From Bacteroidales bacterium (lineage in GTDB: Bacteria; Bacteroidota; Bacteroidia; Bacteroidales; Dysgonomonadaceae): a stretch of DNA of 33,772 nucleotides. Shown in pieces: positions 8,423 through 16,586 of the stretch. A program made the translations under genes and the position numbers. Below the pieces are notes generated by a model. It had not been told where the DNA came from, did not search any database, and was given only the letters and a program-made list of their open reading frames with translations. Each line of letters opens with the position of its first letter. Position 1 is the first letter of the stretch. The stretch covers positions 1 through 33,772 of the forward strand of contig JAAYFR010000099.1 of assembly GCA_012728155.1 (NCBI GenBank), in the 5' to 3' direction.

Positions 8423-9172
8423 ATGCCGTTGCTTGACAAGATAGAGAGAAATCGACTGCCCGCCCATATCGCCATTATTATGGACGGTAACGGTCGATGG
8501 GCGAAAAAGAGAGGGATGGAGCGAAGCGAAGGGCATAAAGAGGGGGTGAATGCAATAAAAAAAGTGGTGGAAGCTGCGTTGAAGGCATCGGTACAGTATC
8601 TGACACTTTACGCTTTCTCCACTGAAAACTGGGGTCGTCCTACTGAAGAGGTGCAGCAATTGATGGATTTGATGATATATGCCATTTCGAGGGAGACTCC
8701 CGATTTAAAAAAGAACGGTGTAAAGATTTGTTGTATCGGAGATATGGATCGCCTCCCGAAATATGCAGCTACTGCAATGGAGGAGTGTATTCAGGAAACC
8801 GCACAGGGAACGGGGCTTACTTTAGTGCTTGCGTTAAGTTATTCCTCAAAATGGGAACTTGTCGCCGCTGCCAGGAAGATAACCGCAGACGTTGTAAAAG
8901 GAGTTTTACAGGAAGGAGATATAAATGAAGAGACTTTTGCCAGTTATCTTACTACCTGCGATATTCCCGATCCCGATCTATTGATACGAACCGGTGGTGA
9001 ACAACGTATAAGTAATTTTTTGCTGTGGCAATTGGCCTATGCGGAATTTTATTTTACCGATACTTTCTGGCCTGATTTTGGTGAGAATGACTTGTATGCA
9101 GCAATCATCGACTATCAGGGGAGGGAGAGGAGATATGGAAAGACCAGTGATCAAATAGAGAGAGTTCAATAA
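8423..9172 (+). CDS. uppS: Undecaprenyl diphosphate synthase (cis-prenyltransferase)
   Basis: The 249-residue enzyme condenses isopentenyl units with farnesyl diphosphate to make the C55 carrier lipid used for peptidoglycan, LPS O-antigen and other surface glycans. Diagnostic blocks are IMDGNGRWAKKRG, with catalytic Asp21, and RTGGEQRISNFLLWQLAYAE near the C terminus, split from the last block FTDTFWPDF. The frame extends upstream to 8369 and overlaps the previous gene. ATG 8423 is chosen because the family starts just before the MDGNGRW block and a purine-rich stretch (gagagaaagaag) lies directly before it. Confidence 0.95.
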   Translation: MPLLDKIERNRLPAHIAIIMDGNGRWAKKRGMERSEGHKEGVNAIKKVVEAALKASVQYLTLYAFSTENWGRPTEEVQQLMDLMIYAISRETPDLKKNGVKICCIGDMDRLPKYAATAMEECIQETAQGTGLTLVLALSYSSKWELVAAARKITADVVKGVLQEGDINEETFASYLTTCDIPDPDLLIRTGGEQRISNFLLWQLAYAEFYFTDTFWPDFGENDLYAAIIDYQGRERRYGKTSDQIERVQ

Positions 9173-9220
9173 CAGTTCTCCGCAGAGAACGAGAGAGTTA
9201 TAGAAAAGAAAAATAGCACA

Positions 9221-11911
9221 ATGTTGAAGAGAATATCTTATTTACTTCTGTTATTAATCATGTTGTCGCAGTTTGTGTTAAAGGCGCAAACCAATGACAC
9301 CATTCCTTCGTCGACTTCGGACGTACCTACCGTGAACTATACGGCTGCTTCAAAAAAATACTACATTGCCAATATCGATGTGACGGGTGTGGAAGGTACC
9401 ATGTACGAGGATCAGAAGTTTACCCTTGTAGGATTTTCTGGTTTGTCGAAGGGGCAACAGATCCAGATCCCCGGTGAAGAGCTATCCGATGTGGTCAAGA
9501 AATTTTGGAAACACGGTCTCTTTTCAGATATAAAAATATTGCAGACCAAGGTAGAGGGTGACAGTGTTTGGTTGGAGTTGCGTTTGACAGATCGGCCTCG
9601 GGTAAGTGATATCCGCTTCATTGGCATGAAAAAGGGGGAGCAAGAGGAGATAGAGAAGAAGTTAGGCGTTGTCAAAGGGAATCAAATTACACCTCCTCAG
9701 ATATCGCGTGCCGAGATAATTATAAAAAGTTTCTTTTCCGACAAAGGGTTTGGTGATGCGGAGGTGCGGATTATGCAGCGTCCTGATCCCACACAAAAAA
9801 ACCAGGTAGTACTGGAAATTGAAGTCGACAAGAAGGAGAAGTTGAAGGTAAACAGCATCAATCTAGTGGGGAACGAGGCGCTCTCCGACCGCAAATTGAA
9901 ATGGGCCATGAAGAAAACGAATGAGAAGGGGAAGTTGATCAACCTCTTCCGCGCCAAAAAATTTGTGGATGGCCTCTATAAGGAAGACAAGAATAAGCTC
10001 ATCGGGAAATATCATGATGAGGGTTATCGCGATGCGGAGATTATCCGCGATTCGGTGTACAAGCATGATGAAAAGACGGTCAGCATAGATATTGAACTGG
10101 AAGAGGGGCCGCTCTATCACATCCGCTCCATCAACTGGGTGGGAAATACTCATTATCCCTCTTCTCAATTGGGTTTACTCCTCAATATGTCTCCGGGAGA
10201 TATTTATAACCAGAAGAAATTACAGGAGAGGTTGATTTCCGATGAAGATGCGGCTGTCAACCTATACCAGAATAACGGCTATCTGTTTTCCAATATAGAT
10301 CCGGTGGAAATCAATATAGAGAATGATTCGGTTGATCTTGAACTGCGTGTGATTGAAGGACCGAAAGCCACTATTAAACGGGTAATTATCCAAGGGAATG
10401 ACCGTCTTTATGAAGATATCATCCGTCGTGAGTTGAGAACAAAACCGGGTACAGTATTCAGTAAGGAGGATCTCCTGCGATCGGTACGTGAAATTGCCCA
10501 GACAGGACATTTCGATCCCGAAGCCCTTTCGGCCGATATTGGAGGAGGAATCAGTCCCAATCCTGCGGATGGGACGGTGGACATCACCTATCCATTAACT
10601 TCAAAGGGGAATGACCAGATTGAGTTTTCTGCCGGATGGGGTGTGACCGGATTAGTGGGTAAGCTCAGTTTGCGGTTGAACAACTTTTCGCTACAAAACC
10701 TGTTGAATCCTTCCATGCATAAGGGGATCATTCCTCAGGGAGAGGGGCAAACATTGGTGTTGAGCGCACAGACCAACGGTCAGTATTATCAATCCTACCA
10801 GTTTCAGTTTGTGGAGCCTTGGTTTGGAGGGAAAAGGCCGAATCATCTCTCATTCAGCGCTTATTATTCGAGAATGACCGGGTTGAACGAGCGCTTTTAC
10901 AGTCAGAATATCTACTCCAATCCCTATATGTATGGATATCCCTATGGTGGTTATGGCGGTTATGGTTATGGTGGTTATGGCGGTTATGGTGGTTACGGTG
11001 GTGGCTATTATCAGGATGCGATGGAGTATAGCTACGACCCGAATCAGGTATTTAATATGGTGGGTGTCTCTTTGGGATATGGAAAGCGGCTTGAATGGCC
11101 GGATGACTACTTCCAGTTTATGGCAGAATTGGGTTATCAGCTCTACTCGTTAAAAAACTGGCGATACAATTACTTCCCATTTCAGACAGGGAATAGCAAT
11201 AGTGTGACACTGGGGTTGACGCTTTCGCGTATCTCCACCGACAGTCCTATCTATACGCGTACTGGCTCTCAATTCACGTTGAGTGTGAACGCAACTCCTC
11301 CTTTCTCGTTGTGGGACGGTAGGGATTACACCAAGATGGCAGATACCAATCCGGCAAAATATAGATGGAACGAATACCATAAATGGAAGTTGAAGATACG
11401 TACCTTCACACCGCTGACACCGCTGACCGTAAAGAGGACGCCGGTGATGGCTCCCCGGGTAGAGTTTGGAGTATTGGGGCATTATAACAAGAACAAGCTG
11501 ACTCCATTTGAGACATTTGATGTGGGGGGTGATGGAATGACCGGTTATACCACTACCTTCGCCACCGAGAATGTAGCATTACGTGGATATGAAAACAATT
11601 CGATTGCCACCAATGCGCGCATCTATACACGTCTCGGTCTGGAATTCCGTTATCCGTTTATCCTGGAGCCCAACTCCACTATCTACGGCATAGCATTCCT
11701 GGAAGCGGGAAATGCATGGGTAGAAGCAGAGATGAAAAATTTCAATCCATTCGACTTGAAACGATCGGCCGGTGTGGGTGTACGTATCTTCCTGCCGATG
11801 ATCGGGTTGATGGGGATCGACTGGGCATATGGCTTTGATACGGTATATGGCCGAGGTTCAAGGGAGAGGGGAGGAAGTCAGTTCCACTTTATTATCGGTC
11901 AGGAATTCTAA
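9221..11911 (+). CDS. bamA: Outer membrane protein assembly factor BamA
   Basis: An 896-residue Omp85 protein that folds and inserts beta-barrel proteins into the outer membrane. A signal peptide ends near LKAQ. About five POTRA domains follow (roughly residues 45-430, for example IKILQTKVEGDSVWLELRL and VRIMQRPDP), then a 16-strand-type barrel ending in FHFIIGQEF with the terminal aromatic residue. Near residues 570-600 there is an unusual Gly/Tyr-rich insertion, probably in an extracellular loop. The gene sits between uppS and two ompH genes, the standard Bacteroidota arrangement. Confidence 0.93.
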   Translation: MLKRISYLLLLLIMLSQFVLKAQTNDTIPSSTSDVPTVNYTAASKKYYIANIDVTGVEGTMYEDQKFTLVGFSGLSKGQQIQIPGEELSDVVKKFWKHGLFSDIKILQTKVEGDSVWLELRLTDRPRVSDIRFIGMKKGEQEEIEKKLGVVKGNQITPPQISRAEIIIKSFFSDKGFGDAEVRIMQRPDPTQKNQVVLEIEVDKKEKLKVNSINLVGNEALSDRKLKWAMKKTNEKGKLINLFRAKKFVDGLYKEDKNKLIGKYHDEGYRDAEIIRDSVYKHDEKTVSIDIELEEGPLYHIRSINWVGNTHYPSSQLGLLLNMSPGDIYNQKKLQERLISDEDAAVNLYQNNGYLFSNIDPVEINIENDSVDLELRVIEGPKATIKRVIIQGNDRLYEDIIRRELRTKPGTVFSKEDLLRSVREIAQTGHFDPEALSADIGGGISPNPADGTVDITYPLTSKGNDQIEFSAGWGVTGLVGKLSLRLNNFSLQNLLNPSMHKGIIPQGEGQTLVLSAQTNGQYYQSYQFQFVEPWFGGKRPNHLSFSAYYSRMTGLNERFYSQNIYSNPYMYGYPYGGYGGYGYGGYGGYGGYGGGYYQDAMEYSYDPNQVFNMVGVSLGYGKRLEWPDDYFQFMAELGYQLYSLKNWRYNYFPFQTGNSNSVTLGLTLSRISTDSPIYTRTGSQFTLSVNATPPFSLWDGRDYTKMADTNPAKYRWNEYHKWKLKIRTFTPLTPLTVKRTPVMAPRVEFGVLGHYNKNKLTPFETFDVGGDGMTGYTTTFATENVALRGYENNSIATNARIYTRLGLEFRYPFILEPNSTIYGIAFLEAGNAWVEAEMKNFNPFDLKRSAGVGVRIFLPMIGLMGIDWAYGFDTVYGRGSRERGGSQFHFIIGQEF
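10944..11010 (+). repeat. Gly/Tyr-coding tandem repeat within bamA
   Basis: In-frame short repeats built from GGT TAT GGC/T codons encode repeated GGY and GYGGY units (YGGYGGYGYGGYGGYGGYGG). Variation among synonymous third positions (GGT/GGC, TAT/TAC) shows the array is not a very recent perfect expansion. Confidence 0.85.
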
Positions 11912-12088
11912 TCTGATTAACATAATTTATTAAGATACCTCTAAACGTTTTATTGTTAAGACTGTCTTTATAAGAGCCGAAACTCTTAGATCCAGAGTCA
12001 AAACAGGAAGTCCGAGATAGGGAATTTGGGAGAGTTGATTGTTTCGGTGTTTCTTAATGCTGACTTTAAAAACAAAAACAGGAAAGAT
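11912..12088 (+). other. Gap between bamA and ompH with weak hairpin
   Basis: The 177 bases contain no convincing gene or consensus promoter. A 6-bp hairpin (TAAGAG at 11971-11976, loop CCGAAA, CTCTTA at 11983-11988) is visible, but it is not followed by a T-run. It could be an mRNA processing or stability element or chance. Confidence 0.3.
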
Positions 12089-12601
12089 ATGAAGAAGATT
12101 TTTTATTTTATAGCAATATTTATGACATTCGCTGTAGGGAACAGTTATGCTCAAAAGTATGCTCTGATCGACATGGAATATATTCTGAAGAGAATACCCG
12201 CTTATGAAAGTGCGAACAAGCAACTGGAATCGTTTTCGAAGCAGTGGCAAAGTGAAGTCGATAAAGAGGTGGAAACGGTAGATGCCATGTATAAAAAGTA
12301 CCAAGCTGATTTGCCGACGCTGCAAGGGAGTGAAAAGACCAATCGTGAAAATGAAATTGTGGCAAAAGAAAATGCTATCCAGGAACTGAGGAATAAATAT
12401 TTCGGATCGCAGGGCGCGTTATTTAAAAAACAGGAAGAGTTAATCATGCCGATACAGGATGATATCTATGAAGCGGTCAAAGTCATCTCCACTGAATCGG
12501 GTTATTCACTTGTGGTGGACAGGGCGTCGGCTACATCCATTATATTTGCTTCGCCCGGTATCGACATAAGCGATCAAGTGCTTTCAAGGTTAGGATATTA
12601 A
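12089..12601 (+). CDS. OmpH/Skp family periplasmic chaperone (first copy)
   Basis: A 170-residue protein with a signal peptide (cleaved near NSYAQ), then the Skp N-terminal strand KYALIDMEYILKRIPAYE and a long charged coiled coil. It ends with the strand block GYSLVVDRASATSIIFASP. Skp-type trimers hold unfolded outer membrane proteins for BamA, in agreement with the position downstream of bamA. The frame is open from 12026, but the ATG at 12089 directly precedes the signal peptide and follows GGAAAG. Confidence 0.85.
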   Translation: MKKIFYFIAIFMTFAVGNSYAQKYALIDMEYILKRIPAYESANKQLESFSKQWQSEVDKEVETVDAMYKKYQADLPTLQGSEKTNRENEIVAKENAIQELRNKYFGSQGALFKKQEELIMPIQDDIYEAVKVISTESGYSLVVDRASATSIIFASPGIDISDQVLSRLGY

Positions 12602-12612
12602 AATAAATAGTC

Positions 12613-12620
12613 TATCTTTG
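12613..12620 (+). promoter_or_regulatory. -7 box for the second ompH gene
   Basis: TATCTTTG is a full match to TAnnTTTG in the 63-base gap between the two ompH genes, about 45 bases before the ATG. This suggests the second copy can be transcribed separately from the bamA block. The -33 region is weak. Confidence 0.5.
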
Positions 12621-12664
12621 TAGCCGATTTTTATTGCATTACCCACTAAATAGAAATAGTAATC

Positions 12665-13171
12665 ATGTTAAAGAAATTATTGGTTTTTTTTATTGCTTTG
12701 GCTCCATTGACAGCCATGCCCCAAGGGGTGAAAATTGCCACAGTGAATGTGCAGGAGATTTTTGGTGCCATGCCTGAACTTTCCGGCATTGAGACCCAGC
12801 TTTCCAACAAACAGGAAGAGATCAGAAAAAATATCCAGGCACTGGAAACTGAATTCAACAAAAAATTGGAGGAGTTTGAAGCCAATCCGGCTGAGTCTGA
12901 CGCTGCAAGACAAGATCAGCAAAAACAAATAGCCCAGTTACAAGACAGGTATCAGACCTACATGCAAAATGGTCAGCAGGAGTTACAGCAATTACAACAG
13001 CAATTGTTAGAGCCTGTGAATAAAAAAATATTTGATGCAATCAAAGCGGTGGGAGACGAGAACAGCTACACCTTTGTGTACGATATCTCCTCATTACAAA
13101 CTCCCATTGTTTATTTGACTCCTTCTGCCGTGGATGTTACGCCGCAGGTAAAAACAAAACTGGGCATTTAA
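12665..13171 (+). CDS. OmpH/Skp family periplasmic chaperone (second copy)
   Basis: A 168-residue paralogue of the preceding gene. It has a short signal peptide (LAPLTAMPQ), the N-terminal strand VKIATVNVQEIFGAMPE, a Gln/Glu-rich coiled coil (about residues 40-120) and the closing strand block YTFVYDISSLQTPIVYLTP. It likely acts as a holdase for outer membrane proteins with its neighbour. It ends the plus-strand block and is followed by a strong hairpin terminator. In many relatives murI follows here; it does not in this window. Confidence 0.85.
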   Translation: MLKKLLVFFIALAPLTAMPQGVKIATVNVQEIFGAMPELSGIETQLSNKQEEIRKNIQALETEFNKKLEEFEANPAESDAARQDQQKQIAQLQDRYQTYMQNGQQELQQLQQQLLEPVNKKIFDAIKAVGDENSYTFVYDISSLQTPIVYLTPSAVDVTPQVKTKLGI

Positions 13172-13192
13172 ACAATAAAAGGCAGAGACCTA

Positions 13193-13229
13193 CCGAAAGG
13201 GTTCCTCGTACTGAGGAGCCCTTTTTCGG
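13193..13229. terminator. Bidirectional hairpin terminator
   Basis: AAAGGGTTCCTC (13196-13207) pairs with GAGGAGCCCTTT (13213-13224) with one G-T wobble around a GTACT loop. It is followed by further T residues, and outer CCGAAA/TTTCGG arms extend the stem. It separates the convergent ompH and universal stress protein genes and can serve both. Confidence 0.8.
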
Positions 13230-13230
13230 T

Positions 13231-14397
13231 TTACATTCCCTTGATCACCAATAGCGGTGTGTCGGAGTGGAATATCATTCTTCTTGCAATTCCGGGATTG
13301 AATATCCTTGCAAAAATATTGCGTCGCGAACTCGACAGGGATATCATATCCACATTGTTTTTCTCCGCGAACTTGTCGAGGGCCACTTCCAACACCTCAT
13401 TCTGGTCGATCAGTTTGTATTCGATCTGCAGATATGGATAAAGGTCGGAAAACCGTTTTTGTACTCCCGACAGTTTGATTTCGTTCCAGACATCTTCTTT
13501 CTTGGCAATATGTGCCAGATATACCTTTACCGGATAGGGTTTTAGGAAGTTCATCATAATATCGAATGCCTTGAACTCACGCTCTTGGAAGTTGGTAAGA
13601 AAAACGATGGTCTTCATTTTCGAGAGACTTCTTATCTTGGCTCCTTCCGGAATTGCAAAAACGGGTGTCCTACAGCCTTCCATCACTTCAGCAGTTACAC
13701 TGCCAATAAGATCGAGCTCCATTGCATTTTTCCCTCTTGTACCCATTACGATTGCGGTGGGGCCGATTTTTTTTGAATAGGTGATGATCTCCTCTTCCGG
13801 CAATCCTTCCACCAGGGCGGTTTTATAGGGTACCTGCGGTATTGATCCGGCAGCGATTCTGTTTTCGATCTTCTCTATCAGAGCTTGCATCTCTCTCTCC
13901 GTTCTATTCCTCACATCCTGAAACAGATCTTTGTCGGTCGTCTGCAGGGTGAAGGTGTCTCCAAAGGGGACTGATGCCGGATAAAAAGGGGTGAAAAAAG
14001 CGTGGAGTAATTTTACTTTACATCCCAGATCGTGTGCCAAATGAAATCCAAATTCACATGCAACCAGAGAGTAGTCGGAAAAATCTACCGGAATAAGGAT
14101 CTCTTTCTTTAGTATCTTCTGCTCTTTCTCCTCTTCGTCGGAGGAAAAATCTACACTTTCAATAATTTGGAGGGCTCTGGGAAGATCGCTTTCGTTGATT
14201 CGTACGCGTACATTTCCCGGTATCACCGGATCAATCAGATTGATGCCGTGTATGACTGACGGAATCCCTTCCAATTCAAGGATCGATTTTAATATATGAG
14301 CTTTTTCATACGTATGGATGGCGACCGTAACCAGCTTCTCTTCGGTTGAACCGCTATTTTTTTTATCCTTTTCCATAGAGTGTTGTCTTTTGGGCAT
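13231..14397 (-). CDS. DUF2007-UspA-UspA universal stress fusion protein
   Basis: A 388-residue cytoplasmic protein. Residues ~24-90 resemble the DUF2007 putative signal-transducing domain (VAIHTYEKAHILKSILELEGIP, then VRVRINESDLPRALQII). Two UspA domains follow (about 97-250 and 262-388). The first has the complete ATP-binding signature G-x2-G-x9-G-S (GTRGKNAMELDLIGS). In the second the corresponding region (SLSSSRRNIFARIFNPGIARR) lacks that pattern, so it may not bind nucleotide. AAGGAGA lies 13 bases upstream of ATG 14397. ATG 14376 is an alternative. A role in stress or starvation survival is inferred from the family. Confidence 0.85.
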   Translation of the reverse strand: MPKRQHSMEKDKKNSGSTEEKLVTVAIHTYEKAHILKSILELEGIPSVIHGINLIDPVIPGNVRVRINESDLPRALQIIESVDFSSDEEEKEQKILKKEILIPVDFSDYSLVACEFGFHLAHDLGCKVKLLHAFFTPFYPASVPFGDTFTLQTTDKDLFQDVRNRTEREMQALIEKIENRIAAGSIPQVPYKTALVEGLPEEEIITYSKKIGPTAIVMGTRGKNAMELDLIGSVTAEVMEGCRTPVFAIPEGAKIRSLSKMKTIVFLTNFQEREFKAFDIMMNFLKPYPVKVYLAHIAKKEDVWNEIKLSGVQKRFSDLYPYLQIEYKLIDQNEVLEVALDKFAEKNNVDMISLSSSRRNIFARIFNPGIARRMIFHSDTPLLVIKGM

Positions 14398-14449
14398 TGA
14401 AAGGGATGACTCTCCTTACATGCCAAGGTTCATAGATCACATATAAAAA

Positions 14450-14486
14450 ACCCACTATTGCACAAGGGAGTGATTTAATAGTGGGC
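14450..14486. terminator. Hairpin terminator after the small DNA-binding protein gene
   Basis: CCCACTATT (14451-14459) pairs perfectly with AATAGTGGG (14477-14485), nine base pairs. On the minus strand it is followed by a T-run (from the AAAAAA at 14445-14450), so it can terminate the 14494-14784 gene before the stress-protein gene. T-rich sequence on the plus side may make it work both ways. Confidence 0.75.
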
Positions 14487-14493
14487 ATTCTTT

Positions 14494-14784
14494 TTATTCT
14501 TCCTCTTCGGTTTCCATCGGACTGGGCTCGGGGTAATCTTTAAGACCGAGAATTTTCAGTGCCTTATCGAAGATGGTAGTATCATCAAGCACCACAATGC
14601 CGCCATTGGGTCCTGGTTCAATATGTATTCCCACACTATTGCCCTCTTTGTAGTTGTATCCACCAAAATAGTTCCTTACAGTTTCGGGTTTCATACCCAA
14701 TTCCTCGGCTATCCGGTGGATACTACCGTCAGGCAGTTTGTCTTTCAGTTCTCTTAATTCGTTAAACGTAATTGTCCTTGCCAT
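14494..14784 (-). CDS. Small putative DNA-binding protein (HTH type)
   Basis: A 96-residue protein whose N-terminal half predicts a helix-turn-helix: HRIAEELGMKPETVRNYFGG (residues 22-41) has the spacing of a recognition helix pair. It is followed by the distinctive segment VGIHIEPGPNGGIVVLDD and an acidic tail (PMETEEEE). I recognise this as a small conserved Bacteroidota family annotated as DNA-binding. Its targets are unknown to me. It has its own promoter and terminator, so it is an independent unit. Confidence 0.7.
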   Translation of the reverse strand: MARTITFNELRELKDKLPDGSIHRIAEELGMKPETVRNYFGGYNYKEGNSVGIHIEPGPNGGIVVLDDTTIFDKALKILGLKDYPEPSPMETEEEE

Positions 14785-14836
14785 GGCTATTTATTTTTTA
14801 TATGAATAATTCAATTTGGGTCATCTATTTATGCCA

Positions 14837-14867
14837 TAAACATACATAAAAAAATAGAGAAATCAAA
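14837..14867 (-). promoter_or_regulatory. Promoter for the small DNA-binding protein gene
   Basis: On the minus strand TTTG (14864-14867) is followed after exactly 19 bases by TATGTTTA (14837-14844), one mismatch from TAnnTTTG. This leaves a 5' UTR of roughly 45 bases. It explains the otherwise empty AT-rich gap 14785-14921. Confidence 0.5.
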
Positions 14868-14921
14868 TTTTTTATCTTAAAATTTTCACGAAAAGAATTT
14901 GGTCCTATTTTTACACTCCTA

Positions 14922-15620
14922 TCAATGGGGTAAATTTGCTAAGAAAGGGCTAAAAATAGTGACAACAATTAGGTATAAAATGATAAATGTGCCCAATAAT
15001 TTCCCCTTACTTTGATCATATGCGCTCACTTTACGGGGTGAGGGAGGATTGATAATGGTTTTCCTCAATGCTGTGTAGATCACATATAAAATGAGCGCCA
15101 CGAGCGTGCCTACAATCATTCCCGCTAAGATATCAGAAATAAAATGTACTCCCAGGTAAATACGGGTATAACTGTTGATGGTTGCCCATAGTAGGGTAGT
15201 GGTCGTCACCCAGCGGTTTCGAAATATCAATGAGGGGAATACTGCCAGTCCGAAGCTGTTTGAGGCATGTCCTGAAATAAAACCGTATCTCCCTCCCCTG
15301 TATCCGTTTACAATATCTACCCAATTCTTGAAGTCGGGATGGTGGGTAGGACGAAAGCGTTCAAAGAAGGGTTTAAAAAAAGAAGATGAGATTTGATCTG
15401 TAGCCACAAATAGGAGAATAAGGAAGAGGGTAACCAGAATAGCCTCATTTCGGTGTGTCCGATAAAAAAAGATGAATAGGATAAAGAGAAATAGCGGTAT
15501 CCAGATAAAACGGCCGCTAATTGTCCACATCAGATTATCTAAGAACAACGAATCGCTCCCGTTCAAAGAAAAAAAAAGGTTACGTTCAAAAGGGAGTAAG
15601 CTCTCAATAAATTCTTTCAT
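14922..15620 (-). CDS. PAP2-family membrane phosphatase
   Basis: A 232-residue integral membrane protein with five to six hydrophobic segments and the full three-part PAP2 acid phosphatase signature. That signature is K83-x6-R90-P91, SGH with His118, and R153-x5-H159-x3-D163. Such enzymes dephosphorylate lipid phosphates on the outer face of the inner membrane, for example undecaprenyl diphosphate or lipid A. The exact substrate cannot be decided here. It lies 38 bases downstream of batE and may be read from the same transcript. Confidence 0.88.
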   Translation of the reverse strand: MKEFIESLLPFERNLFFSLNGSDSLFLDNLMWTISGRFIWIPLFLFILFIFFYRTHRNEAILVTLFLILLFVATDQISSSFFKPFFERFRPTHHPDFKNWVDIVNGYRGGRYGFISGHASNSFGLAVFPSLIFRNRWVTTTTLLWATINSYTRIYLGVHFISDILAGMIVGTLVALILYVIYTALRKTIINPPSPRKVSAYDQSKGKLLGTFIILYLIVVTIFSPFLANLPH

Positions 15621-15658
15621 TTTATTTTGAGGAGTAAGAAATTAGAAATATCGGCACA

Positions 15659-16486
15659 TTAAATAATTTCCACTTCTTGTTGACGGATCCACCCCCTACT
15701 GCCGTCAGCAATCTGAATTTCAAGCCAGTTACCATCTTTATTTCTGATCTTGACTTTAGTACCCTCATGCAGCTCAAAAAGTTGATTGCTCCCCGTATCG
15801 GGTGATGCATTCACCGGCGCCGCTCCAACCATCACAATGGCGGAATCTTTGCGGCTCCGTTCACTCTTTTGGCTGAACGCAAAACTATTCGCGCCAATCA
15901 TGAGCAGCAATAGTACGATACCTGTATAAAAAGCGGTTTTCCTCGCCCAAAGGAGTCGTATGAAAAGGTAAACTGCCATACAAGTCAGAAAGAGTATAAA
16001 GAGCACAATTGCCATAACAGCCCATTGGTTGGAACTGAATAGATTTCTGACGCCTCTGAACCAGTTGGTAAGGAAGAGGTTGGCGGCAGTATCGATTCGA
16101 TCCACAGTTCGATTTTGTGCAAATCTCAGATTATGACGGATATCGCTATCACCCGGATCAAGGAGCAATGCTCTTTCGTACCACAGAATTGCTTTTCCCG
16201 TCTGGTTATCTCGAAAGTAGGCGTTTCCCAGGTTATAATAGAGTTGTGCTGACACCTTGTCGTCGGCCATTTCCTGCGCAATAAGTTTCTCATAAAGCGC
16301 TATACTCTTCTTATAGTCTTGATCGCGGTATGCTTGAGAAGCCCCGTCTGAAGCAGTCTCTGATGGGGTACTGGAAACAACTCCGTCGGCCTTCACTGTT
16401 TGTTGGACAGAATCGGCAGCCTCCTGACCTGAGACCCTCCCCACGCTACTCCATAGGATCAATATAAATATCAGTATGTTACGCAT
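15659..16486 (-). CDS. batE: BatE: TPR and SH3 domain membrane protein
   Basis: A 275-residue protein with a signal peptide (to about VSGQ) and a tetratricopeptide region (AYRDQDYKKSIALYEKLI, then LYYNLGNAYFRDNQTGKAILWYERALLLDP). Two adjacent membrane segments follow, then a C-terminal bacterial SH3-like domain (LHEGTKVKIRNKDGNWLEIQIADGSRGWI). This is the BatE arrangement in the Bacteroides aerotolerance cluster. The frame includes an upstream GTG at 16489, but the adjacent ATG at 16486 is preferred. It is the last bat gene of the cluster. Confidence 0.88.
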   Translation of the reverse strand: MRNILIFILILWSSVGRVSGQEAADSVQQTVKADGVVSSTPSETASDGASQAYRDQDYKKSIALYEKLIAQEMADDKVSAQLYYNLGNAYFRDNQTGKAILWYERALLLDPGDSDIRHNLRFAQNRTVDRIDTAANLFLTNWFRGVRNLFSSNQWAVMAIVLFILFLTCMAVYLFIRLLWARKTAFYTGIVLLLLMIGANSFAFSQKSERSRKDSAIVMVGAAPVNASPDTGSNQLFELHEGTKVKIRNKDGNWLEIQIADGSRGWIRQQEVEII

Positions 16487-16586
16487 CACCTTTTAGAATA
16501 AAGAATAAAGATAAAAAAAACTTTTGAGTCAAGCATCAAGATGTGGAATTTTGGACCTATTTAATATGGACCGATTACAATTCAGT

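Noticed and set aside
11971-11998. Hairpin after bamA considered as a terminator
   Set aside because: The stem is six base pairs and is not followed by T residues, so termination is not supported.
12026-12088. Upstream start for the first ompH gene
   Set aside because: It would place 21 polar residues before a normal signal peptide. ATG 12089 directly precedes the signal peptide.
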